Below are positions 46,199 through 53,714 of a stretch of 64,000 nucleotides of DNA, one piece after another. How positions within the stretch are numbered: the stretch's first letter is position 1; every line of letters begins with the position of its first letter. A program made the position numbers and the translations under genes. A model generated the notes under the pieces. The model did no database searches and was not told where the DNA came from. It was given only the letters and a program-made list of their open reading frames with translations. This DNA is from Streptomyces sp. Mut1 (lineage in GTDB: Bacteria; Actinomycetota; Actinomycetes; Streptomycetales; Streptomycetaceae), in the NCBI RefSeq assembly GCF_030719295.1, contig NZ_CP120997.1, positions 3,972,501-4,036,500 on the forward strand, in the 5' to 3' direction.

Positions 46199-47208
46199 CG
46201 AACGTCCATATCGCCGCGACCGGCACCGCCCTGCCCGGCAAGCCGGTGGACAACACCACCCTCGCCACGATGCTGGGCGTCAGCAAGGAGTGGATCGACC
46301 TCTTCGTCGGCACCCGGACCCGCTACTTCGGCTGGGACCCCGCCACCGGCGAGGTGCGGGGCTCGCTGGCCGACCTGTGCGCCGAGGCCGCCGCCCAGGC
46401 CGTGCGGGCGTCCGGGCTCGGCCTCGCCGACATCGAGTTCCTGGTGCTCGCGACCGCCACCCCCGACACGCTCCTGCCGACCACCGCGACCGAGGTCGCC
46501 GACCGGCTCGGCCTCGACCACCTGCCCGTCTACCAGATCCAGGCCGGCTGCTCCGGCGCGGTCCAGGCACTCGACCTGGGACGCGGCCTGATCCTGGGCG
46601 GCCGGCACGCCGGGCTCGTCATCGGCGGCGACGTCACCCACCGCTTCCTTTCGCCCCGGCAGGACGCGGCGAAGATCCCCACCGGTGAGCTGGTCAACTA
46701 CGTCCTGTTCGGTGACGGAGCCGGCGCCGCCGTCCTCACCGCCGAACCGGAGGGCGAGCGGATCGCCGTCCGGTCGGTGCTGAACTCCTGGACCGGACGC
46801 GGCCGGAGCCCCGGCCAGCTCCTGGACTGGTACGGCACCACCGACCGCGATTCGGACCGGCCGATGCTCGCCGAGGACTACAAGGCGATCGAGGAGCACG
46901 TCCCGCCGATCGCCTCCGAGATCCTCTGGGAGCTGCTCGGCGGCCTCGGCTGGAGCCTGGACGACATCGGCTTCCTGCTGCCGCCGCAGCTCTCCGAGCG
47001 GATGACCGCCCGCATCGTGGACCGGCTGCCCCAGGGCCCGGCCCGGAACATCTCCTGCGTCGCCGACACGGGCAACACCGGCAATGCTCTGCCATTTCTC
47101 CAGCTCGACCGACTAGTACCCGAACTCGGGGAAGGCGATCGGGCAGTCGGCCTGTGCGTGGAATCCAGCCGGTGGATCAGAGCCGGGTTCGCCCTGGAGA
47201 AGGTGTGA
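46195..47208 (+). CDS. KASIII-like (FabH-type) condensing enzyme, tetronate type
   Basis: This 337-residue KASIII-family enzyme has nucleophile Cys119 in QAGCSGA and Asn294 in DTGNTGN. The catalytic His that FabH has in PHQAN is absent: the aligned segment reads LLPPQLS, with Pro264 at that position. The order KASIII, FkbH-like, ACP is that of tetronate clusters (AbyA1-A2-A3; RkD-RkE-RkF in RK-682). There the KASIII joins glyceryl-ACP to the beta-ketoacyl thioester and closes the ring. The upstream PKS lacks a thioesterase, so this enzyme probably releases its product. The start overlaps the PKS stop by 4 bp. Confidence 0.9.
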   Translation: MTNVHIAATGTALPGKPVDNTTLATMLGVSKEWIDLFVGTRTRYFGWDPATGEVRGSLADLCAEAAAQAVRASGLGLADIEFLVLATATPDTLLPTTATEVADRLGLDHLPVYQIQAGCSGAVQALDLGRGLILGGRHAGLVIGGDVTHRFLSPRQDAAKIPTGELVNYVLFGDGAGAAVLTAEPEGERIAVRSVLNSWTGRGRSPGQLLDWYGTTDRDSDRPMLAEDYKAIEEHVPPIASEILWELLGGLGWSLDDIGFLLPPQLSERMTARIVDRLPQGPARNISCVADTGNTGNALPFLQLDRLVPELGEGDRAVGLCVESSRWIRAGFALEKV

Positions 47209-47215
47209 GGTGGGG

Positions 47216-49105
47216 ATGACCACGGGACTGGACCAGCTGCGTGATCTGCGAAAACGGGGGCTGCTGGAGAAGGCGTACGACCAGGTCGCCGGGGTGCTCG
47301 CCCAGGAGGGGCCGGGCGGCGCACGGGCCGACACCGCTGCGGTGGGACGACTGCTCGCCGGCCTCGACCCCGGTGCCGTGCTGAGCCACCACCCGGCGAC
47401 CCCGGTCGTCACCGTCGCCGTCACCGGCCAGTCCACGGTCGGCCAGGTGCTCGACCCGCTGCGGGGCGAACTGGCCCGCCACGGGCTGCTCCTGCGCGCG
47501 GTCCTCGGCGAGCACGGGACCTATCTGCGCGACCTGACCGACCCGGCCGGGGAGCTGCACACGGCCGCACCCGACCTCACCCTGTGCCTGCTGGACGCCG
47601 AGACCGTCTTCGAGCAGGTCCCCGGGGTGTGGCGCCCCGAGGACGTGGAGGCGGCCGCCGCCGACGTCCTGGCCCGGTGCGCCGCGCTCGCCGACGCCGC
47701 GCCGGGCACCCTGGTCCTCAACACCCTGCCGCTGCCGTGGACGTACAGCAGACAGCTCATCGACCACCGCTCCCGGGCCCGGCTCGGCGCGGTCTGGCGG
47801 GAGTTCAACGCCCGCCTGCTGCGGCTCACCGAGCGCTCGCCCGCGCCCGTGGTCATCGACCTCGATCCGCTGGTCGCCGAGGGCGGACCGGTCACCGACC
47901 CCGCACTCGCCCGGTACGCCAAGGTGCGGCTCGGCGCGCCCCTGCTCGCCGGATACGCCAGGGAGGTCGCCCACCTGGCGCGCGCCCTGCGCGGCGCCAC
48001 CCGCAAATGCCTGGTGCTCGACCTCGACCACACCCTGTGGGACGGGGTACTCGCCGAGGAGGGGCCCGACGGCATCGCCGCCGCGGGCACGCTGCGCGGG
48101 GAGGCGTTCGGCGCCTTCCAGACCTGCGTACGCCAGCTGGCGTCGCAGGGCGTGCTCCTCGCCGTGAGCAGCAAGAACGACCCCGCGGAGGTGGCGCGGG
48201 TGCTCGCGGACCATCCCGATCTGGTGCTGCGTGAAGGGGACTTCGTGGCGGTCAACGCCAACTGGGACCCCAAGGACGGCAACCTCGCCGACATCGCCCG
48301 CCGGCTCGATCTGGGCACCGACGCCCTGGTCTTCGCCGACGACTCACCGGCCGAGCGGGCGCAGGTGCGCCACGGCCTGCCCGAGGTCGCCGTGGTGCCG
48401 CTCGACGGGGAGCCCGCGACACATGTGGCACGGCTGCTGGCCGACGGCTGGTTCGACGTGCCGAGCCTGACCGAGGAGGACCGGGCCAGGAACGGCCAGT
48501 ACCGGGCCCTCGGGGAGCGCCGGAAGCTCCGGGAGGGCTCCGGCTCGCACGAGGAATTCCTGCGCGCCCTGGACGTCCGGCTGGAGACCGGCCCGCCGCA
48601 GCCGCACGAGGCGGCCCGGATCGCGCAGCTGACCCTGCGGACCAATCAGTTCAACCTCGCCGGGGGCGGCCTCACCGAGGCGGCCGTGGCCGAGGTGGCG
48701 GCCGACGCCGGGCGGCAGGTGCTGGTGGCCCGCTGCTCGGACCGGTTCGGGGACAACGGCCTGGTCGGCGCGGCCCTGATCACCGAGGCCGCCGGGCAGT
48801 GGCACCTGGACAACCTGTGGATCAGCTGCCGGGTGCTCGGCCGGGGCGTCGAACACGCTTTCCTCGCCGTACTGTTGAGCAGAGCCAGGCGCCACGGACT
48901 GACCGCCGTGGGCGCCCGCCACGTGCCCACTGCCCGCAATCACCGGGCCCGGGACCTCTATCCGTCCTGTGGGTTCGTCGCCCGTGAACTGCCCGAGCCG
49001 GGGGAGCACGGGGACGGGACTTCGGCCTACCTCCACGACCTGCTGGTGCTGCCGGGGATCCCCGGCCACATATGTGTCACCGAGTCCGGAAAGGCACCCC
49101 GATGA
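47216..49105 (+). CDS. FkbH-like HAD protein (probable glyceryl-ACP synthase)
   Basis: This is a 629-residue FkbH-family protein. An N-terminal domain of about 240 residues precedes the HAD core, with Asp269 and Asp271 in LDLDHTLWDG, SSKND, and FADDSPAE. A C-terminal acetyltransferase-like region follows (VGARHVPTARNHRAR). Family members take 1,3-bisphosphoglycerate, remove phosphate and load the glyceryl group on an ACP. That ACP is the next gene, which overlaps by 4 bp. Glyceryl-ACP feeds either tetronates or methoxymalonyl-ACP. No O-methyltransferase or FkbK-type dehydrogenase is present, so tetronate use is favoured. ATG 47216 follows GAGGTGGGG; GTG 47210 is possible but has no ribosome site. 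Confidence 0.92.
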   Translation: MTTGLDQLRDLRKRGLLEKAYDQVAGVLAQEGPGGARADTAAVGRLLAGLDPGAVLSHHPATPVVTVAVTGQSTVGQVLDPLRGELARHGLLLRAVLGEHGTYLRDLTDPAGELHTAAPDLTLCLLDAETVFEQVPGVWRPEDVEAAAADVLARCAALADAAPGTLVLNTLPLPWTYSRQLIDHRSRARLGAVWREFNARLLRLTERSPAPVVIDLDPLVAEGGPVTDPALARYAKVRLGAPLLAGYAREVAHLARALRGATRKCLVLDLDHTLWDGVLAEEGPDGIAAAGTLRGEAFGAFQTCVRQLASQGVLLAVSSKNDPAEVARVLADHPDLVLREGDFVAVNANWDPKDGNLADIARRLDLGTDALVFADDSPAERAQVRHGLPEVAVVPLDGEPATHVARLLADGWFDVPSLTEEDRARNGQYRALGERRKLREGSGSHEEFLRALDVRLETGPPQPHEAARIAQLTLRTNQFNLAGGGLTEAAVAEVAADAGRQVLVARCSDRFGDNGLVGAALITEAAGQWHLDNLWISCRVLGRGVEHAFLAVLLSRARRHGLTAVGARHVPTARNHRARDLYPSCGFVARELPEPGEHGDGTSAYLHDLLVLPGIPGHICVTESGKAPR

Positions 49106-49347
49106 GCACCGTAGACCTGGTGGGCCTCGACGCGTTCCTGCGGCTCGTGGGCGATGACCTGGGACTGGACGTGGAGGGCGGCGCGGGAGCGGATCTGGCC
49201 CTCGCGGACGTGCCCGGCTGGGATTCCCTGAACCTGCTCCGGCTGGTGGCCCTCCTGGAGGAGTCCGGCCACCACGTTCCGGTGCACCGTCTGCTGGAGG
49301 CACAGAGCCTCCGGGACATTCACACCCTCGTTAAGGAGTACGGATGA
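49102..49347 (+). CDS. Acyl carrier protein, FkbJ/glyceryl-ACP type
   Basis: This 81-residue ACP has the motif PGWDSLNLL, typical of the carriers that partner FkbH-like proteins. It overlaps the FkbH-like gene at its start and the phosphopantetheinyl transferase gene at its stop. It should carry the C3 glyceryl unit used by the KASIII. Confidence 0.93.
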   Translation: MSTVDLVGLDAFLRLVGDDLGLDVEGGAGADLALADVPGWDSLNLLRLVALLEESGHHVPVHRLLEAQSLRDIHTLVKEYG

Positions 49348-50210
49348 CCGCCCCGGGCAGCCTCACGCTCGGTTCACCGCTCGGTGAACCCGTCGCCGTG
49401 GTACCCGGAGGCGACTCGTGGAACAGAGTCAGGGACGACCTGACCACCCACGGCAGCGCCCTGGCCTACGCGTGGCTGAAGGACCTGGAGCCCGCGGTGC
49501 CCTCGGGCGACGGTCTGCGCGAGCTTCTGGGCCGCGACTGGACGCGCTACCTCGACCTCACCCACTCCGACGTGCGCAACCGGTACGTCGCCTCGCGGAT
49601 GCTGCTCAAGCACGCCGCGGGGGCGGTGCTCGCCAGTGAACCGGCCGACCTGGAGCTGGCGTACGGGCCGACCGGCCGCCCGTATCTGCGCGGCTGCGAC
49701 CAGATCGACATCAGCCTCAGCCACACCGAGGACCTGCTGCTCGTCGGGCTGACCACCTGCGGGCTGATCGGCGTGGACGCCGAGCGGGCCGACCGCGACA
49801 TGTACGGCGGCGGGCTCGTCCGGCACATCTGTACGCCGTACGAGGCGGTGCTGCTGTCCGGGATGCCGGAGAAGGAGCGCAACGGCGCCCTGGTGCGGCT
49901 GTGGACGCTGAAGGAGGCGTACAGCAAGGCGATCGGGCAGGGGATGCAGTTCCGCTTCACCGAGTTCGGCTTCGGCCCGGACGGCCGGCCGGTCCGCGTG
50001 CAGCGACCCGATGGCACGGCGGGCACCGGGGAGGAGTGGGGCTTCCGCACCTTCCCGCTGGAGGACGGCTACGTCGTCAGCGCGGCGGTGTACGACGCGG
50101 GGTTCGGCAAGCTCCAGGACGCCCATGTCACGACGATGCTCGACCAGGACTGCGTGGACGCGATCACGGAGGCGCTGGACGAGGAGGAGGGCGGAGGCAC
50201 CGGCGGGTGA
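49344..50210 (+). CDS. Sfp-type 4'-phosphopantetheinyl transferase
   Basis: This 288-residue Sfp-family enzyme attaches the phosphopantetheine arm of CoA to carrier proteins. The Mg/CoA motif GVDAERAD and the motif LWTLKEAYSKAIG are intact, and ISLSHTED precedes them as usual. The C-terminal tail is acidic. It is the last gene of the FAAL operon, so its nearest clients are the three carrier domains of the operon. With it the operon would be self-sufficient. The stop is 23 bp from the stop of the convergent regulator gene, and no hairpin is evident between them. Confidence 0.93.
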   Translation: MTAPGSLTLGSPLGEPVAVVPGGDSWNRVRDDLTTHGSALAYAWLKDLEPAVPSGDGLRELLGRDWTRYLDLTHSDVRNRYVASRMLLKHAAGAVLASEPADLELAYGPTGRPYLRGCDQIDISLSHTEDLLLVGLTTCGLIGVDAERADRDMYGGGLVRHICTPYEAVLLSGMPEKERNGALVRLWTLKEAYSKAIGQGMQFRFTEFGFGPDGRPVRVQRPDGTAGTGEEWGFRTFPLEDGYVVSAAVYDAGFGKLQDAHVTTMLDQDCVDAITEALDEEEGGGTGG

Positions 50211-50233
50211 GGCGCGGTGCGGCGGTGCCTCGG

Positions 50234-51286
50234 TCAGTAGGGCTGCCTGGCCGTGTCGCGGGCGAGCATCTCCTGACGGGCGGCGTTGTAGCCCGCCTGG
50301 AACCGGCTGGTGGCCTCCAACTGCTCGGTGATCTCGGCGATATGGCGCCGGCAGGTGCGTACGGACATGCCGAGCCTGCGGGCGACCATCTCGTCCTTGT
50401 AGCCCTTGGTCATCAGCCGGATGATCGACCACTTCAGCTCGTCGGTCGAGGACGGAGGGCGCTGCGACTCCACGACGTACGGGGTCGCGCCCTCCCACAG
50501 GTACTCGAAGACGGAGCACAGGAACGCCACGAGTGTGGGCTCGCGGACGACGGCCGCACCCGGGAAGCTGCCCTCGCGGGCCGACCGCGCCGGCAGGAAG
50601 GCCACCTCCCTGTCGTAGATGATCAGCCGGTCGATCACCTCGTCGGCGGTCCGGACCTCCGCGCCCTGCAACGTGACGTCGCGGACGTAGGAGCGGGTGG
50701 GCAGGTCGTTGCGCGCGGTGTGCTGGTAGATGGTCCGGATGCGCACCCCGCGCGACAGGATGGACAGGGCGCTGGCCCTGGCGTCGTCGAGCATGTCCGC
50801 CGGGCGCGCGCCGCCGGGCTGGACGGTGATCAGCTCGTGCTTGCAGGTCTGCCCGAGGTGGTCCAGGAGGGCCTGGATGCGGGCGGGGTCGCTGATGATG
50901 TCGATGGCTTCCAGGTGGTTGCGCACCCGGCGGCCCTCGAAATACAGGGGGGTCAGCGACATCAGCTGCGCCCGGACCTCGGTGACGGCCTGCTGGAGGT
51001 CGCGGATCTGCCGTTCGGCGGGGCCCACCAGGGAGGCGGCGGCGGCGTCGGGCGTGACGGGGGTCAGCTGGTGCGAGTGACCCGGCACCGACTGGAGCAG
51101 CCGGACACCGACCAGCACGCTCTCGACCCGGGCGACCTCGTCGTGCGTGAGGGACAGGTCCTTGGCAATCCGTTCCCGGTCGAAGCGGCCGCACTCGACG
51201 GCGATGCCGTATGCCGCAGCGCTCACGTCATCCAGTTCGGCAAAGCCCGAATCCGCGTACTCCCCTTGGAACACGCCAGCCCCCAC
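50234..51286 (-). CDS. TrmB/LuxR-like transcriptional regulator
   Basis: This 350-residue regulator has an N-terminal winged-helix-like region (FDRERIAKDLSLTHDEVARV) and a middle domain of unclear ligand. The C-terminal LuxR-type helix-turn-helix is GYKDEMVARRLGMSVRTCRRH. Proteins with this layout are common in Streptomyces biosynthetic clusters and usually act locally. The start is GTG at 51286. A second in-frame GTG at 51274 lies 5 bp after a G-run and could be the real start. It is divergent from the small secreted peptide gene; the 167 bp between them should hold both promoters. Confidence 0.85.
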   Translation of the reverse strand: MGAGVFQGEYADSGFAELDDVSAAAYGIAVECGRFDRERIAKDLSLTHDEVARVESVLVGVRLLQSVPGHSHQLTPVTPDAAAASLVGPAERQIRDLQQAVTEVRAQLMSLTPLYFEGRRVRNHLEAIDIISDPARIQALLDHLGQTCKHELITVQPGGARPADMLDDARASALSILSRGVRIRTIYQHTARNDLPTRSYVRDVTLQGAEVRTADEVIDRLIIYDREVAFLPARSAREGSFPGAAVVREPTLVAFLCSVFEYLWEGATPYVVESQRPPSSTDELKWSIIRLMTKGYKDEMVARRLGMSVRTCRRHIAEITEQLEATSRFQAGYNAARQEMLARDTARQPY

Positions 51287-51453
51287 TGGTCGGTGTAATT
51301 GCTGCCACGTAACTTTACGCCAACGTGACGCTCTTGGCGCGAATGATCGATGTCCGAGATTCTTTTCCCGTCGCCCGGCCCCTCCAAAGGCGGAGGTTTC
51401 GGGTGGACGCGTAGGCAGAGGTAAGTCTCATTCGTCGACCTAGGGGAGTCGCA

Positions 51454-51660
51454 ATGGCAAGTTATGGTAAAGAATCTTTGGTTCGCTTGACTTTGCTGAT
51501 GGGTATACTTCTGGCCGTTATCGGGGGGCAGTTCATGCTGGGGCTTTCGCAGGGGACGTCGGCCCACGCCGCGGCCGGCGCGGTGAGCACGGCGTCCGCG
51601 GACCTCGGAGCGACCGGTGGGGACCGGCCGAATGACGACCGCTGGGGCCCCGACAACTGA
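51454..51660 (+). CDS. Small secreted or membrane-anchored peptide, unknown function
   Basis: This 68-residue ORF is preceded by AGGGGAG (51442-51448). Residues 9-35 form a hydrophobic signal or membrane segment, followed by AHAAAG, a plausible signal-peptidase site. About 30 mature residues would remain, rich in Ala, Gly, Asp and Asn and ending in DDRWGPDN. Its codons are less GC-rich than those of its neighbours in the first half. It matches no family I recognise. No cysteine is present, and no peptide-modifying enzyme lies beside it. Confidence 0.6.
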   Translation: MASYGKESLVRLTLLMGILLAVIGGQFMLGLSQGTSAHAAAGAVSTASADLGATGGDRPNDDRWGPDN

Positions 51661-51677
51661 TCATCAGGGCTGCCCGT

Positions 51678-51714
51678 GACCGATCGAGGCTCAGTGGGAC
51701 CGATCCAGGCTCAG
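51678..51714. repeat. Short direct repeat, two copies of 17 bp
   Basis: GACCGATCGAGGCTCAG (51678-51694) is repeated 20 bp later with one change (51698-51714). The second copy runs into the last codon of the minus-strand phosphopantetheinyl transferase gene. Its role is unknown. Confidence 0.6.
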
Positions 51715-52430
51715 CGAATGCTCCCCGCGGCGCACATGCGGGGAGCATCGCTGTGTGCGGCCTCGGCCGGCCTGTGGGCGGGCACGGCGATGGCGCTCAC
51801 CAGCACCCCGTCCCGGGCGGACCAGCGCCCGCTGAAGGTGGTGGGCCCCGCCGGGGAGAGCTCGTCCCGGCCCGGCAGCAGCCGGGCGTGGAAGGTCTCC
51901 TGGGCCGCGTCCAGGCCCACCAGCGCGTCGGTGAAGGTCAGTTCCTGGCCGGTGAGCGGGAACCAGGCCTTGTACACGGCCTCCTTGATGGAGAACAGCA
52001 GCCGGTCCCAGGCGACGCCCGGCACCGCCCACTCCAGCTCGCGGACCCGGTGCAGCTCCTGGGGCAGCGCGATCGACTCCAGCACCCCGGGCCGCAGCGG
52101 AGCGTTGGGCTCCGCGTCGATGCCGACCGACACGAAGTCCCGCTCATGGGCGAGCGCCACGCCCCGGTAGCCCGCGCAGTGCGTCATGGACCCCACGACC
52201 GAGGGGGCCCACTGCGGGACCCCGCGCCGGCCCGGCAGCACGGCGGCCGGCGCCACCCCGAGCGCCCCCATGGCCTGCCGGGCGCACCACCGCACCGTGC
52301 CGAACTCCTGCCGGCGCTTGGGGACGGCGTTGCTGATCAGGGACTCCTCCTCCGGGAAGAGGAACACGTCGGCCGGGTCGGCGGTGGCCTCGGCGGTGGC
52401 GACGGTCGACGGCAGGAGCTTCGTGAGCAC
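51711..52430 (-). CDS. Second Sfp/EntD-type 4'-phosphopantetheinyl transferase
   Basis: This 239-residue enzyme is of the EntD-like branch. It shows GSMTHCAGYRG, the metal site VGIDAEP and the motif FSIKEAVYKAWF, all intact. The GTG start at 52430 has GAAGGAT 6 bp upstream; the longer in-frame reading to 52658 is compositionally intergenic. It should activate PKS carrier domains, perhaps those of the modular synthase, since the FAAL operon has its own. It is divergent from the metallophosphoesterase gene. Confidence 0.92.
   Translation of the reverse strand: MLTKLLPSTVATAEATADPADVFLFPEEESLISNAVPKRRQEFGTVRWCARQAMGALGVAPAAVLPGRRGVPQWAPSVVGSMTHCAGYRGVALAHERDFVSVGIDAEPNAPLRPGVLESIALPQELHRVRELEWAVPGVAWDRLLFSIKEAVYKAWFPLTGQELTFTDALVGLDAAQETFHARLLPGRDELSPAGPTTFSGRWSARDGVLVSAIAVPAHRPAEAAHSDAPRMCAAGSIR
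51718..51748. terminator. Hairpin terminator overlapping the 3' end of the transferase gene
   Basis: A perfect 11-bp stem (51718-51728 with 51738-51748) has a 9-nt loop. It lies 58 bp after the stop of the small peptide gene and covers the last codons of the convergent transferase gene. It is best placed to stop the plus-strand transcript. Confidence 0.65.
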
Positions 52431-52723
52431 GGCAGATCCTTCAGGTCGGGGCGTCGGGTGGACACTTCCCACGCTCCCGCCGCCGCCCCGCGGCGGCCAG
52501 CTTCCGGGCCCCCGGCCGGCCCGACAGGTTCGCCGGATCGCCGCTTCCTGCCAGCCCGCTGCCATCGGAGCCCCGGCCCCCGCCCCGCCTGGCGCCCTGC
52601 TGCCACCGGCCGGCCCGATCCTTGCCATGGCCCTGCTATCCGTCGGGCCCCCTGGCAACGCTCCGTCAACTGAGGGGTGTACACGGGGTGTTCGCCGGGG
52701 CGGTCGCCGCCCAGCCTGGGTGA
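52431..52723. other. Divergent intergenic region
   Basis: These 293 bp separate the phosphopantetheinyl transferase and metallophosphoesterase starts. I see no gene. GGGGTGT occurs at 52674-52680 and again 11 bp later at 52685-52691, a spacing like that upstream of the FAAL operon, but no clear -10 follows. Confidence 0.5.
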
Positions 52724-53569
52724 ATGGCGCACGGAAACCTCATGGGCATCAGCGACCTCCATGTCGCATTCCCGGAGAACCGCCGGATCGTCGAGGAGCT
52801 GTATCCCGACAGCCCCGCCGACTGGCTGATCGTCGCCGGCGACGTGGGCGAGTCCCCGGATGATCTGCGGTGGGTGCTCGATTTGCTCACCCGGCGCTAT
52901 ACCACGGTGATCTGGGCACCGGGAAACCACGATCTGTGGACTCTTCGCGATGATCCTGTGTCGTTGCGTGGAGACGCTCGGTATCGCCGATTGGTCGAAA
53001 TCTGTCGCTCGTACGGAGTGCACACACCGGAAGACCCCTACCCGGTCTGGTCGGGACCCGGCGGCCCGTTGGTCGTGGCCCCGCTCTTCCTGCTGTACGA
53101 CTACAGCTTCCGCACGCCCACCGCCGCGACCAAGGAACAGGCACTGGAACAGGCTTACGAGGCCGGCGTGGTGTGCACCGACGAGTTCATGCTGCACCCC
53201 GACCCGTACCCCTCCCGCGAGGCCTGGTGCCGGGCCCGGGTCGCGGCCACCGAAGCGCGCCTGGCCGCCTGCGATCCGGAGCTGCGCACCGTACTGGTCA
53301 ACCACTTCCCGCTGGTCCGCACGCCCACCCGGATATTGCGGCACCCCGAGTTCGCCCAGTGGTGCGGCACCGAGCTCACGGCCGACTGGCACACCCGCTT
53401 CCGGGCCGCCGCGGTCGTCTACGGCCACCTCCACATCCCGCGCACGACGTGGTACGACGGCGTGCGCTTCGAGGAGGTCTCGGTCGGCTATCCCCGGGAG
53501 CGGCGCCAATGGGGCCGGACAGAGGTGGCGCCCCGCCGTATCTTTCCGGCCGCCGACGGCAATTGCTGA
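52724..53569 (+). CDS. Calcineurin-like metallophosphoesterase
   Basis: This 281-residue soluble phosphoesterase has the five family motifs in order: SDLH near residue 10, AGDVGE, GNHD, NHFP and YGHLH. It should be a two-metal hydrolase of phosphate esters. The substrate is unknown. A start at ATG 52742 would also leave the first motif intact, but 52724 gives a more usual leader. It is divergent from the phosphopantetheinyl transferase. If the two are functionally linked, a phosphopantetheine-related substrate is conceivable, but nothing in the sequence shows it. Confidence 0.85.
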   Translation: MAHGNLMGISDLHVAFPENRRIVEELYPDSPADWLIVAGDVGESPDDLRWVLDLLTRRYTTVIWAPGNHDLWTLRDDPVSLRGDARYRRLVEICRSYGVHTPEDPYPVWSGPGGPLVVAPLFLLYDYSFRTPTAATKEQALEQAYEAGVVCTDEFMLHPDPYPSREAWCRARVAATEARLAACDPELRTVLVNHFPLVRTPTRILRHPEFAQWCGTELTADWHTRFRAAAVVYGHLHIPRTTWYDGVRFEEVSVGYPRERRQWGRTEVAPRRIFPAADGNC

Positions 53570-53714
53570 CTGGCAGGTTCCGGACACCGCGGGAGCGGCG
53601 GAACGGACCCTAGACTGAGTCTCGATTGCTTCTCAAGCACTGCTCGATCGGTCCTGTATCCGGTTGTATTCCCATTTCTTTACCGGGCGCCGGAACATGG
53701 GCATGGGGGATCTC

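Noticed and set aside
47216..49347. Methoxymalonyl-ACP extender pathway.
   Set aside because: The FkbH-like protein and ACP fit, but no FkbG methyltransferase or FkbK dehydrogenase is present. The acyl-CoA dehydrogenase is far too long for FkbI, and all modular ATs look malonyl-specific.
51678..51714. Attachment site of an integrated element.
   Set aside because: The 17-bp direct repeats are adjacent, no tRNA or integrase is near, and they do not flank a block of genes.
53577..53604. Terminator after the metallophosphoesterase.
   Set aside because: Only a 6-bp stem with a 16-nt loop is present, too weak to list.
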